Assembly: GCA_046760105.1 (NCBI GenBank)
Contig: JBHIDJ010000023.1
Coordinates: forward strand, 1 to 31,291
Direction: 5' to 3'
DNA: 31,291 nucleotides
Source of the DNA: JBHIDJ01 sp046760105
GTDB taxonomy: Bacteria; Pseudomonadota; Gammaproteobacteria; Acidiferrobacterales; SPGG2
This document shows, one piece after another, positions 8,193 to 15,241 of this stretch. The first letter of the stretch is position 1; each line of letters opens with the position of its first letter. Below the pieces are notes generated by a model. The model was not told the DNA's origin. It was given only the letters and a program-made list of their open reading frames with translations, and did not search any database. The position numbers and the translations under genes were made by a program.

Positions 8193-8792
8193 TTATCTCT
8201 GATTGAACAACCGTATTAGTTGGGGTACGGATTCTACCGCGCACTTCTGCAAGACGCGATGTCGATGGACTTCTACGGTTCGCCGGCTAATGCCCAGGCG
8301 CTCTGCGATAGCTCTGTTGCCATGTCCTTCAACAAGCAACTCCATGACGTCACGCTGTCGAGCCGTGAGCCTTGCAACGTGCTCTTGGAGGGTACTCTTT
8401 TTTTCGGACTTGGTCCTATTTTGTGCGTTCACTTCCAATGCGTTGTTAATGCTGTCCAACAGGTTCTGCTCATGGTAGGGCTTCTGGATGAAATCAACCG
8501 CGCCCGCTTTTAATCCCTCGACGGCCATGCGCACATCGCCGTGACCTGTTATGAAAACGATGGGCAGCTTTACGTCCATCTCGTTCAATTTCACCTGCAG
8601 GGCCAACCCGCTCATCCTGGCCATGCGTACGTCGAGGACTAAGCACCCTGCTTGATCGGTCGTACAAGATTTCAGGAACGACTGGGCGTTTGCGAACGTC
8701 TCCGCTCTTAAACCAACAGACTCCACAAGCTCCTTTATCGAGTCACGCACAGCCTCATCGTCGTCGACGATGAATACCGTTTGCTCAAACAT
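8193..8792 (-). CDS. FixJ/NarL-type response regulator with LuxR HTH
   Basis: 199 residues. The receiver (4-120) has the complete active site: D10/D11, phosphoacceptor D54 (CLVLDVRM), T82 (ITGHGD) and K104 (IQKPY). A linker leads to a LuxR-type helix-turn-helix (about 140-195) with LTARQRDVMELLVEG and ERLGISRRTVEVHRHRV. Length and sequence are those of the FixJ/StyR/TodT group, transcription activators phosphorylated by FixL-like kinases. Its start lies five bases from the kinase stop, and its ribosome site AGAGGTGA is within the kinase gene end, so the two are one operon and almost certainly partners. The likely DNA targets are the TACGTA clusters at 8092, 14966 and 15010 (inference). Confidence 0.95.
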   Translation of the reverse strand: MFEQTVFIVDDDEAVRDSIKELVESVGLRAETFANAQSFLKSCTTDQAGCLVLDVRMARMSGLALQVKLNEMDVKLPIVFITGHGDVRMAVEGLKAGAVDFIQKPYHEQNLLDSINNALEVNAQNRTKSEKKSTLQEHVARLTARQRDVMELLVEGHGNRAIAERLGISRRTVEVHRHRVLQKCAVESVPQLIRLFNQR

Positions 8793-8796
8793 TTAA

Positions 8797-11700
8797 TCAC
8801 CTCTGCTCTGCCGGCAGTGAAAAGTGGGCTATCGCGCCGCCCGCCGGATTTCGTGTGTACCAGATTTCCCCGCCGTATGCACTAATAATGTTGCGACAAA
8901 CAGATAACCCGATTCCGATGCCTGAGCGCTTTGTCGTATAAAAAGGCTCAAACATATGATCTGCTTCCACATCCGTAATACCGAGACCACGATCAGCGAC
9001 ACTGACTTCTATGCCGCCGCTGCTCGTTCTTGCAGTTCTCACAGTGACCACTTTTTCAACGTCCCGACCAGTACTTCCCATCGCTTCCATTCCGTTACCG
9101 ATCAAATTGAGCGCAACCTGTTGAATCTGGATCGGATCAACAAGAACGGTCGGCAATGAAGGGGTGAGCTCGAGCTCAAGCCGACAGTCGTGGAACTTCA
9201 TTTGCACATTGGCAAGCTCCACTGTCTCTTGGATGACCGAGTTAATATTCACCACTTTCACCTCAATGGGCTGTCTCTTGACCATAGCGCGAAGCCGGCT
9301 CAAGACGTTACCAGCTCGAACGGTCTGGTCTCTTATTTTCTGCACGAGTCCCTGTATTTTTTCGCGACTATCTGTTCCGGCTTTAAGCCGTCTTCCGCAT
9401 GCCTGCGCATAATTCTCAATTGCGGCCAACGGTTGATTAATCTCGTGAGCGATGCCTGCTGCCATCTCGCCCATGATTTGCACCCTGGTGAGATGCGCCA
9501 GGTGCTCGCGACTCTTTACCGTTTCCTGTGCGGCCTCATGCAATTTCTGCTGCGACCGCTTATGCATCAGGGCATTTGCGATGATCTCTGCGACGATTCG
9601 GATTCGTCGTATAACCTGAGCTGGCCACATCCGCCCCGCGCGAAGAGCATTGAAGCCCAGGCTACCCACAACTAAGCCGCCCACGGTCAACGGGATAACA
9701 GCGGACGATTTGATACCCACGCTCAGACCAAACCGCTTTTCGTTCATCGCTTCGTCCGGCAACTCATCCAGCTTCGAAAAGATCAAAGGCTCGCCGCGCT
9801 CCAACCTACTGGCATACCACGGCAACTGTTCGTTCAAATTCAAATTGGTGCCGTAAACCTCCGCGGCCGCTTCGAACCCAGGGGCGTGCCACAAGTGCGT
9901 CGCCCGCAAAGTGGTGCCATCTTCCAAGAACTCGTGGATGAACGCTCGCTCAACTTGCATGAATTTACCCAAGTGTACAAGGGTAGCTTCGATTTCCTCG
10001 TCGATTTGCTCTGCTGGCAGATTGCTGAACCGAGTCGCAATCTCCGAGACTAGAGACTCGAACCTGAGGCGCTCCTCCAGCGCCTGCTCAGTCCGTCTCC
10101 GCGCGAGTGCATTGGCGAAGATCTCATCCACCAGCCGCAGCCTTTGAACCAGGTCTTGCGGCCATCTCTTGTTCTGAAATGCATGGACAAAGAGCGCCCC
10201 AAGCAACTCGCCGCCGACCATAAGTGGATGCACGATGGCCGCGTTGACCTTCACACCTTCCGTATGGATCCATTCGTGACGGATTTCCGCCGGCAAATCA
10301 TCCAACGACTCAAACAGAATGCGCTCACCGCGCTGGAGCGCGGCGGTCATCCTCGGGTACGTCTCCGAAAGGGCAGCTGGGTCGAACCCGAGCCCGCGCG
10401 TCGCACCCGTGGCAGACCACTCGTGCGTCATTCCGCAAAGACCCGAGTCGGGGTGCATCTCTATAACAAAAGTCTCATCCGCCCCGACAAACTCGCCGAT
10501 TAGTCCAAGCCCAGCCTCAATCCTCGAATCCACTTCGTCTGCAGCGACGTTTACAAAACCCGCCGAGATCTCGGATAACAATCTCTCGAAACGCAGGCTT
10601 CTCTCGATCTCACGCTGCGCCTGTTTGCGTTCCGTGATGTCGCGCCAGAAACACAGCAACGCCGGCGTGTCCTCGATTTGGACTATGCCCAAGCTCACCT
10701 CGATGTCGATCAACGAATGATCTCCCTTGCTGTAAACCCACTCATAGACCATCGGCTTGCCGGCGTATGCCTGCCGAAGTATCTCCAGCCCTTCTGCTTC
10801 CGAATCCCTGCCGTCGCGTTGGGTGCGTGGCGAGATTGCCCATGGAGTATGCCCGATGATCTGGCTCCTTGGGAGTCCGATCATTTCCAGGGCTTTCACG
10901 TTACAATTCGTGAAGCGGTCGTCCTTGATCATTAGGATGCCGTCATTCGCCGATTCGAAGAGAAGACGATACTGCGCCTCGCTCTTGCGAAGCGCCTCTT
11001 CGGCCTGCTTGCGCTCGGTGATGTCGCGGCCGACGGATTGAAACTCAAGAATGCGGCCCTGTGGGTCGCAGATAACCCGATCGCTCCATTGCTGCCAGCC
11101 GATTGACCCATCGGGCTTCAACACCTGGTGTTCGTAGACCTGCAAGGAGTTTTCGCAATTGAGTGCACTGATATTATCGCGGACCGTTTGGTGGTCCTCC
11201 TTGGGGACCAGCGTCAGAAACGATTGCCCCAGCAGCTCGTCCCGGCTGCGTCCGAAGTAGCGGCAGTAGGCCTCATTGACAAACGTCAGCATGCAGTCGG
11301 TGTCGAACCGACAGATCATTTCGGTTTGGTCTTCGACAACACCCCGGAAACGTTTCTCGCTTTGGCGCAGCGCTTCCTGTGCCCATTTGTGCATGAATGC
11401 GTTGGCGAAAATCTCACCAACCAGCCGGAGGCGCTGAACCAATTCGCCAATCCAGACCCTTTCGTCACGTAGGGCATCAAAGCCCATCGCTCCGATAACT
11501 GTGCCTGCAACGGTGATCGGCACGATAATGGTTGATTTTATCCCAGCCTCCCTTATGTATCGTCGCTCATTTCTGGCTTTCTCCGGCAAAACATCTAGCC
11601 TTGGAACATCGAACATTTCATTCTTAAGCAGCTTGCTGGTTATGAACGGAAACATCTCACTTAAATTGCCATTCAGTGCGACTTGAGTAGCTTCCTCAAG

Positions 11701-12786
11701 CGGGTAATCCTCCGCAGTCCAGAGGTGCAGAACCCGCAACTCTGCCTGATCCTCATTGAACAGCAATATATAGCCTCGATCGGCCTGTATAAATTGGCTC
11801 AGTCGTGCCAGATTCTCACGAATCTTCGTGTCGAATTGCTCTGCGGGCAGATTGACAAATGTCCCGGAGAGTTCCGTCAGCAACTGCCTGAACCGCAGGC
11901 GCTCCTCGAATTCTCGCTCTGTTCGCTTGCGCTCGGTGATGTCGGTTGCGATAACGCCGATCCCGATGAGATTGCCTGTTTCCTCCAATACCGGGAACTT
12001 GCTTACCAGCAGGATGATAGGCGGGTCGCTACCAGGGACTATGTCTTCCTGGTGAATAAGCCTTCTCGTCTTCAGAACCGCTAAATCCTGCGCGCGAACG
12101 CGATCTGCATAATCCTTGGCAAAGATATCGTGTGGGAACTTGCCTTCCGCTTCTCCTCTGGCTAAGCCATATGTCTTTTCAAACTGCCGACTGGCCAGAA
12201 TGTAACGCCCTTCGACATCTTTAAGATTAATGTCAGTAGCGGAGTTCTCGAAAAATGCCCGCAACTGCTGTTCGCGCTCACGCAGCGCCTGTTCCACCCG
12301 GATGCGCTCGCTGATGTCACGGATACTGCTGATAACGAACAAGCCCTCAGCAGTGCTAAGTGGGTTGAGACTGATCTCGACCGGTATCTCTACGCCGTCC
12401 TTTCGACGCGCAAAGAGATCTAAGCCAGTCCCCATTGGTCGGACACGAGGGTTGTCAAAGTAGCGCGTGCGGTGTTCGCCGTGTTGGCGCCGAAAGCGCT
12501 CAGGCAAGAGCGTCTCAACGGTTCGCCCAATTAGCTCGCCGCGCGTGTAACCGAGGAGTTTTTCCGCCTGTGGATTAACCCGTGCAATCTTCCCGTCCTG
12601 GCTGATAATAGCCAGGGCATCGGGCACACACTCCAGAGCGACTGCCACATCGCGCAGATTGTCAGGACGGCGCTCGTGGTCAGGGGAGACTCGGTTAGCT
12701 CGTTCGCGCCTCTTCGTTCGCGTGTTGGTTAGCATCGGCGCATATCGTCGCGTGGTGGTAGCAGTCACTCTAACACATCTGCGCAC
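8797..12786 (-). CDS. Soluble multi-PAS, multi-GAF sensor histidine kinase
   Basis: 1329 residues from GTG 12786, which has GAGG ten bases upstream and an in-frame stop three codons before it; an ATG at 12735 is an alternative. Order of domains: PAS 44-165, PAS 170-288, GAF 300-465, PAS 475-592, PAS 600-722, GAF 733-895, GAF 908-1075, dimerisation/phosphoacceptor region 1095-1165 with His1114 in GIAHEINQPLAA, and ATPase 1215-1327 with N box NLIGNGMEAM, DRGLGI, FEPFYTTK and GIGIGLSV. No signal peptide or membrane helix, so it senses something inside the cell. The three GAF modules are clearly copies of one another (each starts LRF...LLSEI-like and ends LRLV.EIFANAL-like). The catalytic core is of the FixL/NtrB class, matching the FixJ-like regulator that follows five bases on. 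PAS and GAF domains bind heme, flavin, NO, cyclic nucleotides or nothing visible; the ligand is not readable here. Confidence 0.93.
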   Translation of the reverse strand: MRRCVRVTATTTRRYAPMLTNTRTKRRERANRVSPDHERRPDNLRDVAVALECVPDALAIISQDGKIARVNPQAEKLLGYTRGELIGRTVETLLPERFRRQHGEHRTRYFDNPRVRPMGTGLDLFARRKDGVEIPVEISLNPLSTAEGLFVISSIRDISERIRVEQALREREQQLRAFFENSATDINLKDVEGRYILASRQFEKTYGLARGEAEGKFPHDIFAKDYADRVRAQDLAVLKTRRLIHQEDIVPGSDPPIILLVSKFPVLEETGNLIGIGVIATDITERKRTEREFEERLRFRQLLTELSGTFVNLPAEQFDTKIRENLARLSQFIQADRGYILLFNEDQAELRVLHLWTAEDYPLEEATQVALNGNLSEMFPFITSKLLKNEMFDVPRLDVLPEKARNERRYIREAGIKSTIIVPITVAGTVIGAMGFDALRDERVWIGELVQRLRLVGEIFANAFMHKWAQEALRQSEKRFRGVVEDQTEMICRFDTDCMLTFVNEAYCRYFGRSRDELLGQSFLTLVPKEDHQTVRDNISALNCENSLQVYEHQVLKPDGSIGWQQWSDRVICDPQGRILEFQSVGRDITERKQAEEALRKSEAQYRLLFESANDGILMIKDDRFTNCNVKALEMIGLPRSQIIGHTPWAISPRTQRDGRDSEAEGLEILRQAYAGKPMVYEWVYSKGDHSLIDIEVSLGIVQIEDTPALLCFWRDITERKQAQREIERSLRFERLLSEISAGFVNVAADEVDSRIEAGLGLIGEFVGADETFVIEMHPDSGLCGMTHEWSATGATRGLGFDPAALSETYPRMTAALQRGERILFESLDDLPAEIRHEWIHTEGVKVNAAIVHPLMVGGELLGALFVHAFQNKRWPQDLVQRLRLVDEIFANALARRRTEQALEERLRFESLVSEIATRFSNLPAEQIDEEIEATLVHLGKFMQVERAFIHEFLEDGTTLRATHLWHAPGFEAAAEVYGTNLNLNEQLPWYASRLERGEPLIFSKLDELPDEAMNEKRFGLSVGIKSSAVIPLTVGGLVVGSLGFNALRAGRMWPAQVIRRIRIVAEIIANALMHKRSQQKLHEAAQETVKSREHLAHLTRVQIMGEMAAGIAHEINQPLAAIENYAQACGRRLKAGTDSREKIQGLVQKIRDQTVRAGNVLSRLRAMVKRQPIEVKVVNINSVIQETVELANVQMKFHDCRLELELTPSLPTVLVDPIQIQQVALNLIGNGMEAMGSTGRDVEKVVTVRTARTSSGGIEVSVADRGLGITDVEADHMFEPFYTTKRSGIGIGLSVCRNIISAYGGEIWYTRNPAGGAIAHFSLPAEQR

Positions 12787-12801
12787 CCTACCCTACCCTC
12801 G

Positions 12802-12939
12802 TCAGATCGAACGGCAGGCTTCAAGTCCATCACGCAGCTGCCGTTCGATATTGGCTAAATCTTCTCCCCAGCTGGGTAGGGGCGCACAGCGTGCTCGTAA
12901 AGGATGTCTGCAAAACTGAGATTGGGAACGGATGTCCAT
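12802..12939 (-). CDS. Possible 45-residue ORF in the kinase leader
   Basis: An ORF from ATG 12939 to TGA 12802-12804 lies between the CcmI-like gene and the kinase. Its end, LANIERQLRDGLEACRSI, looks protein-like, but no proper ribosome site is seen (GGAG is 13 bases away) and the frame stays open upstream to the end of the CcmI-like gene without a better start. It could be a leader peptide, a remnant or chance. I recognise no family. Confidence 0.25.
   Translation of the reverse strand: MDIRSQSQFCRHPLRARCAPLPSWGEDLANIERQLRDGLEACRSI
12806..12849. repeat. 12-bp perfect inverted repeat upstream of the kinase
   Basis: ATCGAACGGCAG (12806-12817) and CTGCCGTTCGAT (12838-12849) are perfect inverted copies with 20 bases between. 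The element lies 20-63 bp before the kinase start codon. There is no T run on either strand, so it is not a standard terminator; a leader hairpin or operator is possible. It also falls within the small ORF at 12802-12939. Confidence 0.55.
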
Positions 12940-13019
12940 TGCAGCTGGAATTCTCCGGCTAATTAGCCTACGCCACTCTATGCTTCTCGCATCTTTCGCA
13001 ACGCTTAAGCTGCGATAGC

Positions 13020-14048
13020 CTAGGGAACCTTTTGATCGATTGTGACCTCCACCGGTTTTCCGGCCGCCACTTTCACGAGACCACTTGTTCCCTGCAAGTC
13101 GCCACTGCGAGCGATCGCGTCACCCGAATGCGATATCCGAGCAGCGACAAGCACCTCTGGAAACTGAGACAATCGCAATTGTGGAACCATAGACATCGAA
13201 TCATCAATCTCGAAAGACCGGGGCAAGTCTTTTACTCGGAAGCGGGTTACCGCGATCGGGGCACGTGGTCCTTGCGGCGCACGGACGAAGACGAAAACCG
13301 TATCCTCAGGCGCCGCTTGACCGGCGAGCGATGGGTCCAGCGTGACGCGAACACTAAGGCGCGCCCCTGATTCAGTGGGCTGTGTCTGCTGTGTGGTCTC
13401 TTTAGCTTGTAGTCCCCCTTCGACCCGCGCGATCTGCTCTTCCACCATCTTTCGAACTTGTACCTCTAAATCGCTTCGCGTCAGCATTTGTCTCCAGCGG
13501 GTGATGGCAAGTGGGTTGTTCCCTTCCTGAAAGGCGACAAAGCCGGAAAGCCAAAGGGCCTTGGTGTGGTTAGGGGCTAGCTCAAGCGTGCGACCCAACA
13601 GTTGACTAGGCGGGCCAGCAAGCCTGCCGCCATGGGCAAGCGCAAGCGCTTCCGCGTAGTCGACCAGAAGATCAGGACGATCGCCAATGAGCTTATGCGC
13701 TCTTTGGAACGCAAGAACGGCATCGTCGAATCGATCCTCGGCCATGTGGGCGTGGCCGCGCTCTATCCAACCCTGGCCCTCATCCATCTGCTGTTGCAGG
13801 CTGCGCGCTATGTCCGCCGCCATGTCTTCGACCGAGCGAGCGGGCGATCCGGTTGCGGACAGCGGTATCGTTGCTTCGTCTGCGCCTGTCCCACGGTACG
13901 CAAACTGCAGGTAGATTCCCACGGCGAGTAGCGGTGCCGCGATCAACACAACCCACGCTATTTTGCGGCTGCTGCTGCTTTGTCTTTCCGCAGACGCCGT
14001 ATCGTTTTCCGATGAAGGATTCACAGCATCATTCTCTGAACGTGCCAT
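13020..14048 (-). CDS. CcmI/CycH-like TPR membrane protein for cytochrome c assembly
   Basis: 342 residues. A polar N-terminus is followed by one membrane helix (about 30-49, WVVLIAAPLLAVGIYL) and then a periplasmic domain. Residues about 70-200 contain TPR units with the family wording of CcmI/CycH/NrfG: QGWIERGHAHMAEDRFDDAV, RPDLLVDYAEALA, TLELAPNHTKALWLSG and ITRWRQML. The last 120 residues form a beta-rich domain as in the C-terminal part of CcmI. Known relatives hold apocytochrome c for heme attachment. The usual CcmI N-terminal two-helix portion is absent (one helix only) and no other ccm gene is nearby. Its place next to genes for 4-heme and 12-heme cytochromes points to a dedicated maturation factor for this locus, comparable to NrfG in nitrite reductase operons (inference). 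It lies 107 bp downstream of the napC-like gene on the same strand. Confidence 0.8.
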   Translation of the reverse strand: MARSENDAVNPSSENDTASAERQSSSSRKIAWVVLIAAPLLAVGIYLQFAYRGTGADEATIPLSATGSPARSVEDMAADIARSLQQQMDEGQGWIERGHAHMAEDRFDDAVLAFQRAHKLIGDRPDLLVDYAEALALAHGGRLAGPPSQLLGRTLELAPNHTKALWLSGFVAFQEGNNPLAITRWRQMLTRSDLEVQVRKMVEEQIARVEGGLQAKETTQQTQPTESGARLSVRVTLDPSLAGQAAPEDTVFVFVRAPQGPRAPIAVTRFRVKDLPRSFEIDDSMSMVPQLRLSQFPEVLVAARISHSGDAIARSGDLQGTSGLVKVAAGKPVEVTIDQKVP

Positions 14049-14155
14049 GCTTTTAACCTGCCGACCCCCCCTGCGGCGCCACCCGCATAGCCGTGGATCG
14101 TCCGGTAAAGGCCGCTCCGGAATAAAGGATGGACGATGTCGGGTGTTCCTAGCGT

Positions 14156-14752
14156 TTATGTACCCAGGTCGGGCAACTCATGGGCTATGCCTTTGTGGCA
14201 ATCAATGCAGGTCCGCCCTATCTCCTTAATCGGCGCATGCGCAAACCGGAGCTGCCGGTCAAAGTCCATGGCAGTGACGCTGTGGCAGTTGCGACACTCG
14301 CGCGAATCAGTCCGCGCCATTTTATTCCACACGCGCTGTGCTAGGGTCACTCGGTGGATTTCCCACTTCTCGCGAGTACCGATCGTCCCCATGATTTCGT
14401 GATACACGTCCTTTACCGCAATGGTCTTGGCCACCATCTTCGGAATGAAAGGCTCGGGCACGTGGCAGTCTGCGCACGTGGCGCGCACGCCGGTCCGGTT
14501 CGAGTAGTGAGCACTCTCGCGCCACTCAGGGGCAATGAACTCGCGCATGCTGTGACACATAGTCGAGCAGAAGGCCTCGCTGTTAGTCACACTGACGAAG
14601 GTGTTGAACCCGGCCCAGGAGATGATACCAACGAAAAACAACAGGAAACCACCGACCGGTATACCGAGCAACCATCGCTTCTTGGGTTGACGCCACAATG
14701 TGCGCCAGCGTCCCTCAGACTCGGACCGACTAGTTTGAATTGATTCGTCCAT
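14156..14752 (-). CDS. NapC/NirT-family tetraheme c-type cytochrome (quinol dehydrogenase)
   Basis: 198 residues, the usual size of NapC/NirT. An uncleaved N-terminal anchor (about 28-50) is followed by a periplasmic domain with four CXXCH heme sites at Cys62 (CSTMCH), Cys93 (CADCH), Cys153 (CRNCH) and Cys182 (CIDCH). Members oxidise ubiquinol or menaquinol in the inner membrane and pass electrons to a periplasmic reductase. The gene is divergent from the twelve-heme cytochrome across a shared 489-bp promoter region, so that protein is the obvious partner, and is followed by the CcmI-like gene. It could in principle run in reverse and deliver electrons to the quinone pool. Confidence 0.93.
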   Translation of the reverse strand: MDESIQTSRSESEGRWRTLWRQPKKRWLLGIPVGGFLLFFVGIISWAGFNTFVSVTNSEAFCSTMCHSMREFIAPEWRESAHYSNRTGVRATCADCHVPEPFIPKMVAKTIAVKDVYHEIMGTIGTREKWEIHRVTLAQRVWNKMARTDSRECRNCHSVTAMDFDRQLRFAHAPIKEIGRTCIDCHKGIAHELPDLGT

Positions 14753-14831
14753 GCTCTGAATTTTTATCGTTAGTGGCGTTTATATTTGCGATGTTTGGTT
14801 AAGGCCGCACGAGAAGCGCTAATATATATCA

Positions 14832-14886
14832 GACGATCCATCCGCGAAAGAATTAAGTAGCCTTAGTTTGCTGAACGCCGTACTGG
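14832..14886 (+). repeat. Imperfect direct repeat, copy A
   Basis: The 36 bases 14851-14886 match 15185-15220 at 32 positions, and the 20 bases 14832-14851 match 15138-15156 at 18 positions with one gap. Copy A is continuous. Within it GTTTGCTGAAC can form a tiny hairpin. Confidence 0.75.
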
Positions 14887-14965
14887 CGAGCCACTTAAAC
14901 GCGTAGTGATAGGCTTGGGCCGATGCGGTCATGCTGAAAAGCGCATGGCTGAAACACGATACATG

Positions 14966-14986
14966 CTACGTACGTACTGTACGTAG
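14966..14986 (+). promoter_or_regulatory. FixJ-type operator, perfect inverted repeat
   Basis: CTACGTAC (14966-14973), five bases, GTACGTAG (14979-14986): a perfect 8-bp inverted repeat. Both arms read GTACGTAG outward, an exact match to the GTAMGTAG class of FixJ sites as I remember it. The inner pattern TACGTACGTA, CTG, TACGTA is the same as on the minus strand at 8110-8092. It lies 214 bp before the napC-like start and 256 bp before the dodecaheme start. Confidence 0.7.
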
Positions 14987-15009
14987 TTTCCCGTACCTTC
15001 GCGGATTAA

Positions 15010-15029
15010 TACGTACGTACCTATACGCA
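15010..15029 (+). promoter_or_regulatory. Second, relaxed copy of the TACGTA-cluster operator
   Basis: TACGTACGTA (15010-15019), four bases, then TACGCA (15024-15029). Compared with the other two sites the spacer is one base longer and the last half-site has one mismatch. It starts 43 bp after the first operator in the same divergent promoter. Confidence 0.5.
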
Positions 15030-15091
15030 GACGCGCGCATTGGCATGGTTCGTGACAACGAGAGGCATGCCCGCTTGCTTACATTGTTTGG

Positions 15092-15119
15092 TTGACATGA
15101 CACGCTAAACCTGTAATCT
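15092..15119 (+). promoter_or_regulatory. Promoter candidate for the dodecaheme cytochrome gene
   Basis: TTGACA at 15092-15097 is a perfect -35 hexamer. TAATCT at 15114-15119, 16 bases on, is a poor -10 (three of six), which would fit a promoter that needs an activator. The operator copies lie upstream of it. Confidence 0.35.
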
Positions 15120-15137
15120 AAACTCGGTGGATCTAAA

Positions 15138-15220
15138 GACGTCCATCCGCAAAAGATAAAGGGACTAAGTCGATCCGCAGACAAAATTAAGTAGCCTTCG
15201 TTTGCTAAACGCTGTTCTGG
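15138..15220 (+). repeat. Imperfect direct repeat, copy B (interrupted)
   Basis: The same two blocks as in copy A, but separated by 28 extra bases (15157-15184). The second block ends 21 bp before the dodecaheme ATG and contains CGTTTGCTAAACG, a perfect five-pair hairpin. At the inner pair, copy A has T-G where copy B has T-A, so pairing is kept as a wobble. Confidence 0.75.
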
Positions 15221-15241
15221 ACAGCGTAGAGGAGGAGAACA

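Larger units (their letters stand above)
14753..15241. promoter_or_regulatory. Shared divergent promoter region of the multiheme cytochrome locus
   Basis: 489 bp without a gene. It holds two TACGTA-cluster operators (14966-14986 and 15010-15029), a duplicated segment of about 55 bp (14832-14886 and 15138-15220) flanking them, a TTGACA-type promoter candidate at 15092-15119 pointing toward the dodecaheme gene, and a strong ribosome site (AGGAGGAG, 15229-15237) before ATG 15242. Each of these elements is listed separately. Confidence 0.6.

Noticed and set aside
12406..12486. FixL-type heme pocket in the first PAS domain of the kinase
   Set aside because: The string LPERFRRQHGEH...RY and a following GTG resemble the FixL heme region, with His102 at the place of the heme ligand. 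However, this wording is common in many PAS domains that bind no heme, and the distal Arg of FixL is Leu here.
12659..12919. 86-residue plus-strand ORF over the kinase start
   Set aside because: It lies mostly antisense to the kinase gene, has Arg/Ser-rich shadow composition and no ribosome site.
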